NCBI GenBank assembly: GCA_015061465.1 | Contig: SUWN01000002.1 | Span: forward strand, 1 to 64,000 | From: Treponema bryantii | GTDB taxonomy: Bacteria > Spirochaetota > Spirochaetia > Treponematales > Treponemataceae | Length of the DNA stretch: 64,000 nucleotides | Direction: 5' to 3' | In this document: piece after piece, positions 53,432-60,958 of the stretch | Layout of the letters: every line of letters starts with the position of its first letter | How positions within the stretch are numbered: position 1 is the stretch's first letter | Position numbers and translations under genes: made by a program | Notes under the pieces: generated by a model | Told to the model about the DNA's origin: nothing | The model's input: the letters and a program-made list of their open reading frames with translations, nothing else | The model's database searches: none

Positions 53432-54541
53432 TTAATTCATGACAGTCAAAGCTTCTTCTGCAAGAGACATTGGTTTGTATTTGCCAATCATCTTTTGTGC
53501 ATCAAAATCTTTTTTGTCGCTGAGCATTGCCCAAACGATTTCTGCCATCTTTCTTGCAGCGGCTACAATTGATTTACCGCTGCCTTTATTTGTTTTCATA
53601 TATTCATAACGCTGCATCATTCTCCAGTTTGAAGTATCTTTGCAACGACGAATTCCCAACACTAACTGTACAAAACAGGTTCTCAATTCCTGAGGGCCTC
53701 GTTTTGTAATCTTTCCATGATGAATGGTCTCGTTCGAATCCTGTACCCAGGGAACAAGCCCATAGAAGGCAGCATATTTCTTTGCACTTGCAAATCTTGA
53801 TATGTCTTCTGTATAAGCTCTGATTGTCCATGCCGTGATTTTTCCACAACCACGAATAGTCAGAAGCCGGTTTACCATCTCATCGTCTTTTGTCAGTTCA
53901 ACCAGCTGTTTTTCAATTATCTTTACGCTTTCTTCAATTCGTTCTATAATTTCAAACATCAGTTTTACTGATTGTGCTTCGAGCACGTAGTCGTTATTCG
54001 ACTCAAGGGTGTCCAGAATTCTCTGGCGCCCTTTTTTACTTTGCAGGCTTCTAAGCTCGTCAGAAAGTCCTAAACTCACCAGTAATGCATGAATCTCGTT
54101 CTTCTGACCGACAGTTGAACGTACAAGTCTTTCCCTTGATTTCAACAAACGTCTGATATTCTCTGTCTCTTTTCCACAAAGATAGCTTTCTGGAAGCATA
54201 TCCTTTGAAAGAAATTCTGAAATTGTTGAAGCATCATGCTTGTCTGTTTTCTTAGTTGATTCATTGATTACCTTGAACTTCAGTGTATTGATTACAGTTA
54301 CTTCTGCACCTGCTTTCTCAACCTGGTTCTTGAAGAACCTTGTATTCCCCGTAGATTCAACTCCAATTTTTACATCAGCACCAGTTGCTTTGTATCTGCT
54401 TATTCTCGCAAGAAACTCCGCATAGCCGTCTGTTGTTGTCGGATACTGTCTAATCTGATCCAGAGATTCAGATTCTTCTTCGGTACGCACATGAACAGTA
54501 AACTGTGTCTTGTGCAAATCAACGCCAATAAAAAATGTCAT
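53432..54541 (-). CDS. IS110-family transposase
   Basis: 369 residues. The N-terminal RuvC-like DEDD domain has FIGVDLHKTQFTVHVRT (first Asp), KIGVESTGNTRFF (Glu), and KTDKHDASTISEF (two Asp). The C-terminal transposase_20 domain shows LLTIRGCGKITAWTIRAYTEDISRFASAKKYAAFYGLVPW, with the catalytic Ser expected in the SGKS near GSGKSIVAAARKMAEI or in the following region. IS110 recombinases use a Ser nucleophile guided by a bridge RNA. It reads as intact, with no frameshift, so it may be active. Confidence 0.93.
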   Translation of the reverse strand: MTFFIGVDLHKTQFTVHVRTEEESESLDQIRQYPTTTDGYAEFLARISRYKATGADVKIGVESTGNTRFFKNQVEKAGAEVTVINTLKFKVINESTKKTDKHDASTISEFLSKDMLPESYLCGKETENIRRLLKSRERLVRSTVGQKNEIHALLVSLGLSDELRSLQSKKGRQRILDTLESNNDYVLEAQSVKLMFEIIERIEESVKIIEKQLVELTKDDEMVNRLLTIRGCGKITAWTIRAYTEDISRFASAKKYAAFYGLVPWVQDSNETIHHGKITKRGPQELRTCFVQLVLGIRRCKDTSNWRMMQRYEYMKTNKGSGKSIVAAARKMAEIVWAMLSDKKDFDAQKMIGKYKPMSLAEEALTVMN

Positions 54542-54733
54542 GATGACCTCCGTCTGATTCTATCGCGGAAAGTCTTATCGGTAGTGTGTTCCAATCTCCC
54601 ATTCAGTCTCAATGGACTATAGTATGATGCGGCAAAAGCTCTTCATTCTCCTTACCAAGGATCTGTGTCCTTATTAAAAAATGGCGAACTGATGCCTGGG
54701 TTCCGCTGAATCACTTCAGCGTATCACATTACC
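54542..54733 (-). ncRNA. Candidate bridge RNA region (left end of the IS110 element)
   Basis: IS110-group elements encode a bridge RNA in the non-coding end preceding the transposase. This ~190-bp stretch has no ORF, is more GC-rich than its surroundings, and contains the stem CGCTGAA-GTGA-TTCAGCG (54704-54721) and a CCATT/AATGG hairpin (near 54599-54615). The 3' non-coding end is too short for such an RNA. The call is by analogy and no guide loops were mapped. Confidence 0.4.
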
Positions 54734-54778
54734 GCTTGTTCGTTTACCTTTTTATCATGCCTCTATAAATAAATTAGT

Positions 54779-54793
54779 TTGTAACACAAACCT
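54779..54793. promoter_or_regulatory. Small palindrome GTTTGT-AAC-ACAAAC
   Basis: It lies just outside the IS element; a near copy (CTTGTAACACAAAC) is at 56530-56543 upstream of degP. Both could be operator-like sites for two envelope genes, but matches of this length can arise by chance in AT-rich DNA. Confidence 0.3.
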
Positions 54794-54827
54794 TTATTCT
54801 ATCTTACATTAAATATCTTTTTTTTCA

Positions 54828-54884
54828 ACTTAAAAAAAAAGACTGTTCTACAAGTTTTATATTTTCAACTTATCGAACAGTCTT
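54828..54884 (-). terminator. Terminator of degP
   Basis: On the minus strand AAGACTGTTC pairs with GAACAGTCTT, with an inner AAGTT/AACTT step, followed by a run of nine T. Confidence 0.85.
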
Positions 54885-54922
54885 ATTACTCCTTAAGTAA
54901 AACTCAAGAATATTTTTATAGA

Positions 54923-56425
54923 TTAAAATTTATATGTACCAGTTGTAATTGTTCCTCCGTTTGAATAAATATCAAAATTGATGAATTTTGTTACTTTAGA
55001 AAGTTCTTCGTAAAAATCTTCCAAATTTTCTACAGAAACTCCGTTTACAGCAGTAATAATATCACCATTTTGAATTCTCAAAGCAGCTGCTGGAGAACGT
55101 TCTTGAACATTTGTAGCAACAACCCCTTTTATTTTTTTACTGTCAATTTTTAATTGGTCACGCACAGCATCTGTTAATGGACCAGCAATAAATCCTGGCC
55201 ACAATTTTTGGTTTGAATTTTCCACATCTGCAGCACGTTCTTCAATTTTTACAGTTACATCTGGAATACGTTTTCCACCACGAATAATTCCAAAGGTTGC
55301 ATTTGTACCGGCTTCCAAACCGCCAACATCTCTTACCAATTGATTTACTGTTTTTACAGGTTTTCCGTTTAATTCAACAATAAAGTCGCCTGGTTTAATT
55401 CCACCTTTAAATGCTGGTGAATCAATAAAGATTTCTGCTGCAAAAGCACCATTTGTATCTACGCCCAAATCTTTTTTATATTCATCACTAATATCTAAAA
55501 GAGAAACTCCTAACCAACCATAAGCAACTTTTCCATTTTTTATAAATGAATCAATTGCACTTTTTACATTATTAATAGGAATTGCAAAACCAAGACCTTG
55601 TGAACCGCCTGATTGTGACGCAATCCATGTGTTAATTCCGATTACTTCACCATAAATATTTACAAGTGGACCACCTGAGTTTCCTTGATTGATTGCTGTA
55701 TCTGTTTGAATAAAATCATTTATATTTGTAATTCCAGGTTCTGAACGACCAGTTGCACTTACAATTCCTTGAGTTACAGACTGACTATATCCCAAAGGAG
55801 CGCCCATTGCCAAACAAATATCACCAGTTTGAACTTCATCAGAATCACCTAAAACAGCAACAGGAATTGTTTTGTCTGAAGATTCAAATGAAAGCAACGC
55901 AATATCCATTCTTTCATCAGCCCCGATGATTTTTGCTTCAAATTCACGACCATCGTTCAATTTTACAGAAATTTTTGAAGCTTTACCTGCAACGTGATTG
56001 TTTGTAAGAACATACAACGTATTTCCTGTTCTACGAACAATTACTCCAGATCCGAGACCTTTTGCTTCATATTCTCTAGTTCCATCATCACCTTTTTTGT
56101 CATTTGGATTACCAAAAAAGAAGAAAGGAATATCTGCAAATGGATCTTTGTAAGTTTTTGTTTCTGTAACATCAACTTCTACAACAGATGGTAATAAAGT
56201 TTCACTTATAGAACGAAAAGACGTTTGCAACGCCTCTACAACTTTTAATGCTTCAGCAGGAGTTTGTCGTCTTGTTTCTGCATAAGCAACGCCAGCTGTT
56301 CCTTCTGCAAAAGTTGTTTCTGCAGAACCTTTAACTTTTGTTTTTCCACAAGAGAATGAAACCAAAGCAAAAGCAACAATCGCCATTGCAGAGATTCCTA
56401 AAATTCGTTTAGTCCATTTTTTCAT
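54923..56425 (-). CDS. DegP/HtrA-family periplasmic serine protease (lipoprotein)
   Basis: 500 residues. The N-terminal signal (ILGISAMAIVAFALVSFSCG) has a lipobox at Cys, suggesting a lipid anchor instead of a free periplasmic enzyme. The protease domain has the catalytic triad His in VLTNNHVAGKA, Asp in DERMDIALLSF, Ser in INQGNSGGPLVNIYGEV. Two PDZ domains follow (YGWLGVSLLDIS; FIAGPLTDAV...AALRIQNGDIITAVNGV). It degrades or refolds misfolded envelope proteins. GGGAGAT lies before the ATG. A cluster of hairpins precedes the gene. Confidence 0.95.
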   Translation of the reverse strand: MKKWTKRILGISAMAIVAFALVSFSCGKTKVKGSAETTFAEGTAGVAYAETRRQTPAEALKVVEALQTSFRSISETLLPSVVEVDVTETKTYKDPFADIPFFFFGNPNDKKGDDGTREYEAKGLGSGVIVRRTGNTLYVLTNNHVAGKASKISVKLNDGREFEAKIIGADERMDIALLSFESSDKTIPVAVLGDSDEVQTGDICLAMGAPLGYSQSVTQGIVSATGRSEPGITNINDFIQTDTAINQGNSGGPLVNIYGEVIGINTWIASQSGGSQGLGFAIPINNVKSAIDSFIKNGKVAYGWLGVSLLDISDEYKKDLGVDTNGAFAAEIFIDSPAFKGGIKPGDFIVELNGKPVKTVNQLVRDVGGLEAGTNATFGIIRGGKRIPDVTVKIEERAADVENSNQKLWPGFIAGPLTDAVRDQLKIDSKKIKGVVATNVQERSPAAALRIQNGDIITAVNGVSVENLEDFYEELSKVTKFINFDIYSNGGTITTGTYKF

Positions 56426-56436
56426 AATAATCTCCC

Positions 56437-56590
56437 ATAAAAAAAGCCAATGTGTAAAACTTTAGTTTTAGCAATTGACTTTTTACGCTATTTTGCAACG
56501 TAGTGAAAAATAGCTTTTTTATACATCAAGCTTGTAACACAAACTTTTAAAGATGAAAATCAACTATATTTCAGTTGATTTTCATCTTTA
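56437..56590. other. Hairpin-rich leader/intergenic region upstream of degP
   Basis: Within 155 bp: AAAAAGTCAAT pairs with ATTGGCTTTTT (G-U pairs included) next to the Shine-Dalgarno; GCTATTTT/AAAATAGC at 56487-56514; and a perfect 18-bp stem TAAAGATGAAAATCAACT / AGTTGATTTTCATCTTTA at 56548-56590 with a 7-nt loop. None has a T-run on the minus strand, so they are not plain terminators of map. The rest of the gap to 56686 is AT-rich and unremarkable. Confidence 0.6.
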
Positions 56591-56686
56591 TCCCATGAAA
56601 AAAGCCATTATTGTTATAACTAACTTTTTCTTATACTAAACAAGATAATAAAATAAATTAAAAAGTGTTACAAAAATAAAAAAAAA

Positions 56687-57445
56687 TTATTTTTTATAAT
56701 TTAAATCTGTCAAAACTTCTGTGTGATCTTCAAAAACAGCAACTGTATGTTCTACATGACAAGAAACTTGTCCGTCAGCTGTGGCAACTGTCCAACCATC
56801 ATCCAAAACTTCAACGTCTGGAACTCCAAGATTTATCATTGGTTCAATTGCCAAAACCATTCCAGGTTTAATTCTTGGATTCAATCCTTTAAACGGACAG
56901 TTTGGAACAGAAGGGTCTTCGTGAACATCAAGTCCTACACCGTGACCACAATAATCGTAAACTACGCCATAAAAATTCTTGTCCGCAATTTCATAAATAG
57001 CATTTGAAATATCTTTAATTCTGTTTCCTACTTTACAAGCAGCAATTCCAGCTTTTAAACATTCTTCTGTAACTTCTTTTAATTTTTTTACTTTTGGGTC
57101 AACTTCGCCAATTAAAACAGTATGTGTTGAATCACTGATATACCCATCTAAATCAATTCCGGCATCAATAGAAACTAAATCACCTTTACGAATTATACGT
57201 TTTTTAGAAGGAAGACCGTGAATTACTTCATCATTTACGCTGATACAAACAGCACCAGGAAATCCATTTCTATACCAAGCAGGTTTTCCACCATGACTTT
57301 CGATGTAATTTTTAAACATAATATCAACATCGTAAGTAGACATTCCTTCTTTTACTTTTGGCAAAAGTTCATTAAACATATCTGCTGTTAAATGACACGC
57401 TTTTCTAATTCCTGCAATTTCATCTTCATTTTTTAAACGAATCAT
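56687..57445 (-). CDS. map: Methionine aminopeptidase, type I
   Basis: 252 residues. It removes N-terminal Met from nascent proteins. Metal ligands appear in SIDAGIDLDGYISDSTHT (two Asp), GHGVGLDVHEDPSVPN (His), AIEPMINLG (Glu) and CHVEHTVAVFE (Glu). It has the family start MIRLKNEDEIAGIRKACHLTADM, with no N-terminal zinc finger. AGAGG lies before the ATG. It is transcribed after the J-domain gene with a 29-bp gap. Confidence 0.97.
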   Translation of the reverse strand: MIRLKNEDEIAGIRKACHLTADMFNELLPKVKEGMSTYDVDIMFKNYIESHGGKPAWYRNGFPGAVCISVNDEVIHGLPSKKRIIRKGDLVSIDAGIDLDGYISDSTHTVLIGEVDPKVKKLKEVTEECLKAGIAACKVGNRIKDISNAIYEIADKNFYGVVYDYCGHGVGLDVHEDPSVPNCPFKGLNPRIKPGMVLAIEPMINLGVPDVEVLDDGWTVATADGQVSCHVEHTVAVFEDHTEVLTDLNYKK

Positions 57446-57474
57446 AAAAAAACCTCTATATACAACTAATTATT

Positions 57475-58227
57475 TTAAATTAATTTATTTGCTTCTTCAA
57501 AACAGATTCTAGCAGTTGCTTCATCTCCAAGTTTTGAATAAATTCCTGCCATTTTTTTTAGAAAAAATGCATCATCTTTGTTTGAAAATCCCAAATCTAA
57601 CGCACGTTCCCAAACATCAAGGGCAAGTTCATCATTCATATACCCTTCTATATTACGTTTTAAAATATTTAAAGTAAATGTCATAACTTCTGGAAAAAAC
57701 AAACGAAAATATTGATAACTTCGTTCCATATTAATTATTTCTTCCAAAAGCAAAATTGCATCATAATATTCACCGCGTATAACTAATTCTTCGCAAAGAA
57801 TGTAGCCATAATCCATAAAATCTTCTCTTGTAAACCATTTTTTTAGAGAAAAATTTATATGCGACATTTTCATTCTTTTATATTCTTTTACAGCTTCGTC
57901 TTCGCGTTGTTGCATTAAACAGAAAAAAATCAATTTTGCACGACTTTCTTCATCCTGTCGTTCGCTTAACCATTTATAATAATCAAAAGAGTCGTATGAT
58001 TTTTTTTCGCGGCGGATTTTTATAAAATATGAATCGTCAAAAATAGAACGTTGATGTGAATCAGAAAGAACTCTATATGCATGAACGACACGACTAAATT
58101 CTTCGTTATCGGCAGATTTTCCTGTTGAATCAGGATGAAGATTTTTTACTTTCTCGCGATACGCTTTTTTTATTTCTGCAAGTGTAGCTTCGTTTCGCAC
58201 ACCTAAAACTGCATATAGATTTTCCAT
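57475..58227 (-). CDS. J-domain protein (DnaJ-like)
   Basis: 250 residues. The first 70 form a J-domain (MENLYAVLGVRNEATLAEIKKAYREKVKNLHPD) with the HPD tripeptide needed to stimulate Hsp70. There is no Gly/Phe region or zinc finger; the remainder is helical, with TPR-like repeats towards the end (LALDVWERALDLGFSNKDDAFFLKKM, ARICFEEANKL). It is therefore a specialised co-chaperone whose partner may be the envelope-protease neighbourhood. No Shine-Dalgarno precedes the ATG, and the secG terminator is just upstream. Confidence 0.85.
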   Translation of the reverse strand: MENLYAVLGVRNEATLAEIKKAYREKVKNLHPDSTGKSADNEEFSRVVHAYRVLSDSHQRSIFDDSYFIKIRREKKSYDSFDYYKWLSERQDEESRAKLIFFCLMQQREDEAVKEYKRMKMSHINFSLKKWFTREDFMDYGYILCEELVIRGEYYDAILLLEEIINMERSYQYFRLFFPEVMTFTLNILKRNIEGYMNDELALDVWERALDLGFSNKDDAFFLKKMAGIYSKLGDEATARICFEEANKLI

Positions 58228-58248
58228 AAAAAATTAGACAACCTTGTC

Positions 58249-58292
58249 AAAAAAAAATTAGCCGAACTGGTTTTATTCTACCACTTCGGCTA
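58249..58292 (-). terminator. Terminator of secG
   Basis: On the minus strand TAGCCGAAGTGG pairs with CCAGTTCGGCTA, followed by ATTTTTTTTT. A second small palindrome (GACAAGGTTGTC) follows directly. Confidence 0.85.
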
Positions 58293-58319
58293 CATAGTAT
58301 TTTAATTATTCTGCAAAAA

Positions 58320-58682
58320 TTATTCAGCAGATTCTTCTGAAGATTCCCACCAGTTAGAATCTGTTGTTTCTGTTGCAGTTGCTTCTTCTGAAGTTTGTGT
58401 TTCTGCTTGCATTTCTGTTGCAGTTGCTTCAAGTGATTCTTTTGCTTTTGGTTTTTTATTTACGATAGCAAGACCAATAGCAAGAACAAAAAACAAAGTA
58501 ACTAAAACAGCAGTTGCTTTTGTTAAAACGCTAGCAGAATGAGAACCAAAGGCAGCAGTTCCTCTTCCTCCCATAAGTCCACCCATTCCGTTTTCACCGT
58601 TATCTTGAATTACTACTAAAAGAACGAGTAAAACACAAACAATAATAAAAGCTACTAAAAGAACAATACCAATTGCACTCAT
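58320..58682 (-). CDS. secG: Preprotein translocase subunit SecG
   Basis: 120 residues. Two TM helices (IGIVLLVAFIIVCVLLVLLVVI and ATAVLVTLFFVLAIGLAIV) surround the conserved GLMGGRGTAAFGSHSASVLTKAT loop. The family is usually ~75-110 residues. The C-terminal ~40 are low-complexity and rich in Glu/Thr/Ala (SLEATATEMQAETQTSEE), probably disordered. Part of SecYEG in the inner membrane. Confidence 0.92.
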   Translation of the reverse strand: MSAIGIVLLVAFIIVCVLLVLLVVIQDNGENGMGGLMGGRGTAAFGSHSASVLTKATAVLVTLFFVLAIGLAIVNKKPKAKESLEATATEMQAETQTSEEATATETTDSNWWESSEESAE

Positions 58683-58845
58683 TATAATTCTCCAAAAAAT
58701 TTATTCAAATAAATACGCGGTACACACATATCAAAAATATATACAAGCGTCTTAATATATTAATGAAAATATTATATTTTGACAAGCAATCTTTTTAAGA
58801 AATAAAGATTTTATAAAATATTACTTGTTTTTTTTTCTTTCAAAT

Positions 58846-58851
58846 TATAAA
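58846..58851 (+). promoter_or_regulatory. Candidate -10 of the small TPR lipoprotein gene
   Basis: TATAAA ends 9 nt before the ATG at 58861; no Shine-Dalgarno is seen. Confidence 0.35.
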
Positions 58852-58860
58852 CTTTACAAT

Positions 58861-59247
58861 ATGAAAAAGATTATTTTTATTTCGGCAATATTTTTAACAT
58901 TAAATTTAATATCATGTAAAACAGTAAAAGAAATTCCTCAAGACCTAACAATTGCTCAATTAATTCAAAAAGGTCAAGACGCTTATGGAATTGCAAATTA
59001 TGAAGAAGCAGAAACTTATTATTTAACTGCAATCGAACGATTTGGTGACAACACAAACAATTATATAGAAGTAAAATACGAATTGGGGCACTTGTATCTA
59101 AAAACAAAAAATTATGATAAAGCTCATGCTGCATTTACAGAAATTTTAGAATTGTATGATTATGCTTCTACAGGAATGCTTCCTCCTGAATATAAAAAAC
59201 TTGCTCAAATCGGTTTATCAAAAATCCCAGAAAATAAAACAAATTAA
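58861..59247 (+). CDS. Small TPR-containing lipoprotein
   Basis: 128 residues from ATG 58861 (the track starts 12 codons earlier). Type II signal ending LNLISCK. Two TPR-like units follow: GQDAYGIANYEEAETYYLTAIERFG and KYELGHLYLKTKNYDKAHAAFTEILELY. Function unknown; likely a periplasmic scaffold. Its stop codon overlaps that of the converging vWA gene (shared TTAA). Confidence 0.8.
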   Translation: MKKIIFISAIFLTLNLISCKTVKEIPQDLTIAQLIQKGQDAYGIANYEEAETYYLTAIERFGDNTNNYIEVKYELGHLYLKTKNYDKAHAAFTEILELYDYASTGMLPPEYKKLAQIGLSKIPENKTN

Positions 59248-60446
59248 TCTTTTGGTAAAAGGATTGCATTTATTTTTATTTTTTTTGCATCAGCAAGTGA
59301 TTGCACATATTCTTTAGAATATTTTCCAGATTTTCTTGGAGTTGGATGAGGTTCTGCATCTCCAATTAAAATGATTCTTTTAAAAGAAGTAGTTCTCCAA
59401 TTGTAAAATTCACTTGCTGCAAACATCGCTTCATAAACAGCTTCCGGAGTATCACCACCTTCTAAACCATATATTCTAATTGAATTTAAATTTTTAGAGA
59501 ATGTTGTGATATTGGAAGTAAATCCAAACATTTTTACAGGCAAACCTTTATAATCAAAATTATCTGAATAATCACGATAAAATAACAAACCAATTCTTAC
59601 ATCTGGCGCAGAAGCAAAAATTTCTTCTAAAGCAGGCATTAAATCGGTTTTTAGTTTTTCAATGTCATTTTTCATACTTCCTGTTGCATCTATTGCAAAA
59701 ACAACATCTAAATTATTCTTATCTTTTTCTTGTTCTAAAATTTTTTTTATATCTTCAATAATTGTTTCTGGTCCTTTGGAATAAATTACATTTTCTGACA
59801 CTTCTTTAAATTTTTCACTAGCAAATGGGTTATATTCATCAGTCAAAACAAATTCTGGCTCTTTTTTAGGAAGTTTACGAGTTTCCAAATCAAACATAAA
59901 TGGATTATCCATAAAATTTCCTGAATAATCTGCATATGGTTTTTCAAAAGTTCTGATATTTATAAAAGTTCCTTTGCCGATTTGGATTTCACCATTTCTA
60001 GACCATTCATAGCCATAAATAATTGTACTTGGAATATAAAAATGAAATGCGGCACCAAAATCTTCCAAATATTCCACAGAGGAATCTACCAAACTATATT
60101 TTGCACCTTCTGAAACAAGTGGCTTTCCATCAAGGTACCTAACCTCATCACCATTAATTGGATTATATTCTTTTGTACGGTAAGCATAATTATCAGCTTT
60201 TCCATTCGGGTCTTTTGTAGTTTCTGTTAACAAAACTGACATAATTCTTGGTAATTTCTTTATATAAAGATGATAACCAATTATTTCTGAATCTTTTGTT
60301 TCTGTTTGAATTTTAATATCTTCTATTGCTATTCTCAAATTTTCCTGTTCTTGTGTATATAAAATCTTTTGTCCTTCTGCAGTTTGTGCAAAAACAAAAG
60401 TAGAACTCAAAAAAAATGTTAATAATATTTTAAAAATCTGTTTCAT
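59244..60446 (-). CDS. Exported von Willebrand factor A-domain protein
   Basis: 400 residues from ATG 60446 (MKQIFKILLTFFLSS), with a type I signal ending TFVFAQ. The vWA domain is C-terminal (about 250-400): VVFAIDATGSMKNDIEKLKTDL, a MIDAS-like D-x-T-G-S, then VRIGLLFYRDYSD and LEGGDTPEAVYEAMFAA and ILIGDAEPHP. The N-terminal 230 residues are an uncharacterised beta-rich part. Likely periplasmic protein binding; partner unknown. GATAAT ends 7 nt before the ATG and there is no Shine-Dalgarno. Confidence 0.85.
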   Translation of the reverse strand: MKQIFKILLTFFLSSTFVFAQTAEGQKILYTQEQENLRIAIEDIKIQTETKDSEIIGYHLYIKKLPRIMSVLLTETTKDPNGKADNYAYRTKEYNPINGDEVRYLDGKPLVSEGAKYSLVDSSVEYLEDFGAAFHFYIPSTIIYGYEWSRNGEIQIGKGTFINIRTFEKPYADYSGNFMDNPFMFDLETRKLPKKEPEFVLTDEYNPFASEKFKEVSENVIYSKGPETIIEDIKKILEQEKDKNNLDVVFAIDATGSMKNDIEKLKTDLMPALEEIFASAPDVRIGLLFYRDYSDNFDYKGLPVKMFGFTSNITTFSKNLNSIRIYGLEGGDTPEAVYEAMFAASEFYNWRTTSFKRIILIGDAEPHPTPRKSGKYSKEYVQSLADAKKIKINAILLPKD

Positions 60447-60453
60447 ATCTAAC

Positions 60454-60502
60454 ATTATCGGACAAAATTCTATTTCTATTAATTTATAAAATATGATAGA
60501 AT
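60454..60502. promoter_or_regulatory. Divergent leaderless promoters for the vWA and small lipoprotein genes
   Basis: Minus strand: GATAAT at 60454-60459, 7 nt from ATG 60446. Plus strand: TAGAAT at 60497-60502, 6 nt from ATG 60509. Both genes are thus served from a 62-bp gap with no Shine-Dalgarno on either side. Confidence 0.55.
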
Positions 60503-60508
60503 AAAAAA

Positions 60509-60958
60509 ATGCTTAAAAGAATTATTTATTTTGCTTGTATTTTTGTTATTTTTATAAATGTAAGTTGTGCATCAAAAACTTATGCTTCAAACTCTGAACA
60601 AATAGAAAAAAGTTCAGAAATTCTCACAGAAGAATCTAAAGAAAAAGAAGAAATTATTTTAATGTTTGATGATTGGAAATATAAAGGTTTTAATAACGAA
60701 TATCCTCTTTGGGCTGAATTTGCCATAAAAAATGATATTTCCAATTTGCAGAAAGTTTTAAATATCACTTCTGAAAACAACATAAACATAATTATCTATT
60801 CTGGAACAAATATTGACCAGTTGATTCATAAATTGGGAAATGAATTATCAAATGAATCTGAATTAATTCAAACTTGGGTTCACATCAATCCACAAATTAA
60901 TTGTAATTATAATGATTACGTTGCAATAAAAATTATTTTAACAAACGAGGTAAATTAA
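60509..60958 (+). CDS. Small lipoprotein of unknown function
   Basis: 149 residues with a lipoprotein signal (IIYFACIFVIFINVSCA). The mature part is a short acidic spacer then an alpha/beta-looking region (EIILMFDDWKYKGF, FAIKNDISNLQKVL, IIIYSGTNIDQLI). I do not recognise a family. galE begins directly at its stop codon (TAAATG), so the two are co-transcribed. Confidence 0.7.
   Translation: MLKRIIYFACIFVIFINVSCASKTYASNSEQIEKSSEILTEESKEKEEIILMFDDWKYKGFNNEYPLWAEFAIKNDISNLQKVLNITSENNINIIIYSGTNIDQLIHKLGNELSNESELIQTWVHINPQINCNYNDYVAIKIILTNEVN

Larger units (their letters stand above)
53395..54755 (-). mobile_element. IS110-family insertion sequence
   Basis: About 1.36 kb. ATAAAAAGTCAACGAACAAG at 53395-53414 and its imperfect mirror GCTTGTTCGTTTACCTTTTT at 54734-54753 delimit it, so inverted repeats of about 21 bp are present, which is unusual for strict IS110 members and closer to the sub-terminal repeats of the IS1111 branch. 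The transposase is inside, with about 200 bp of non-coding sequence upstream and only about 36 bp downstream. Base composition is richer in GC than the flanks, a sign of transfer. No target duplication is expected in this family. Confidence 0.8.

Noticed and set aside
58258-58292. tRNA-Leu downstream of secG (minus strand begins GCCGAAGTGGTAGAAT)
   Set aside because: The first bases resemble a tRNA-Leu acceptor and D-arm, and secG is followed by tRNA-Leu in some bacteria, but only about 33 nt are present and they fold as a simple terminator hairpin. At most it is a remnant.
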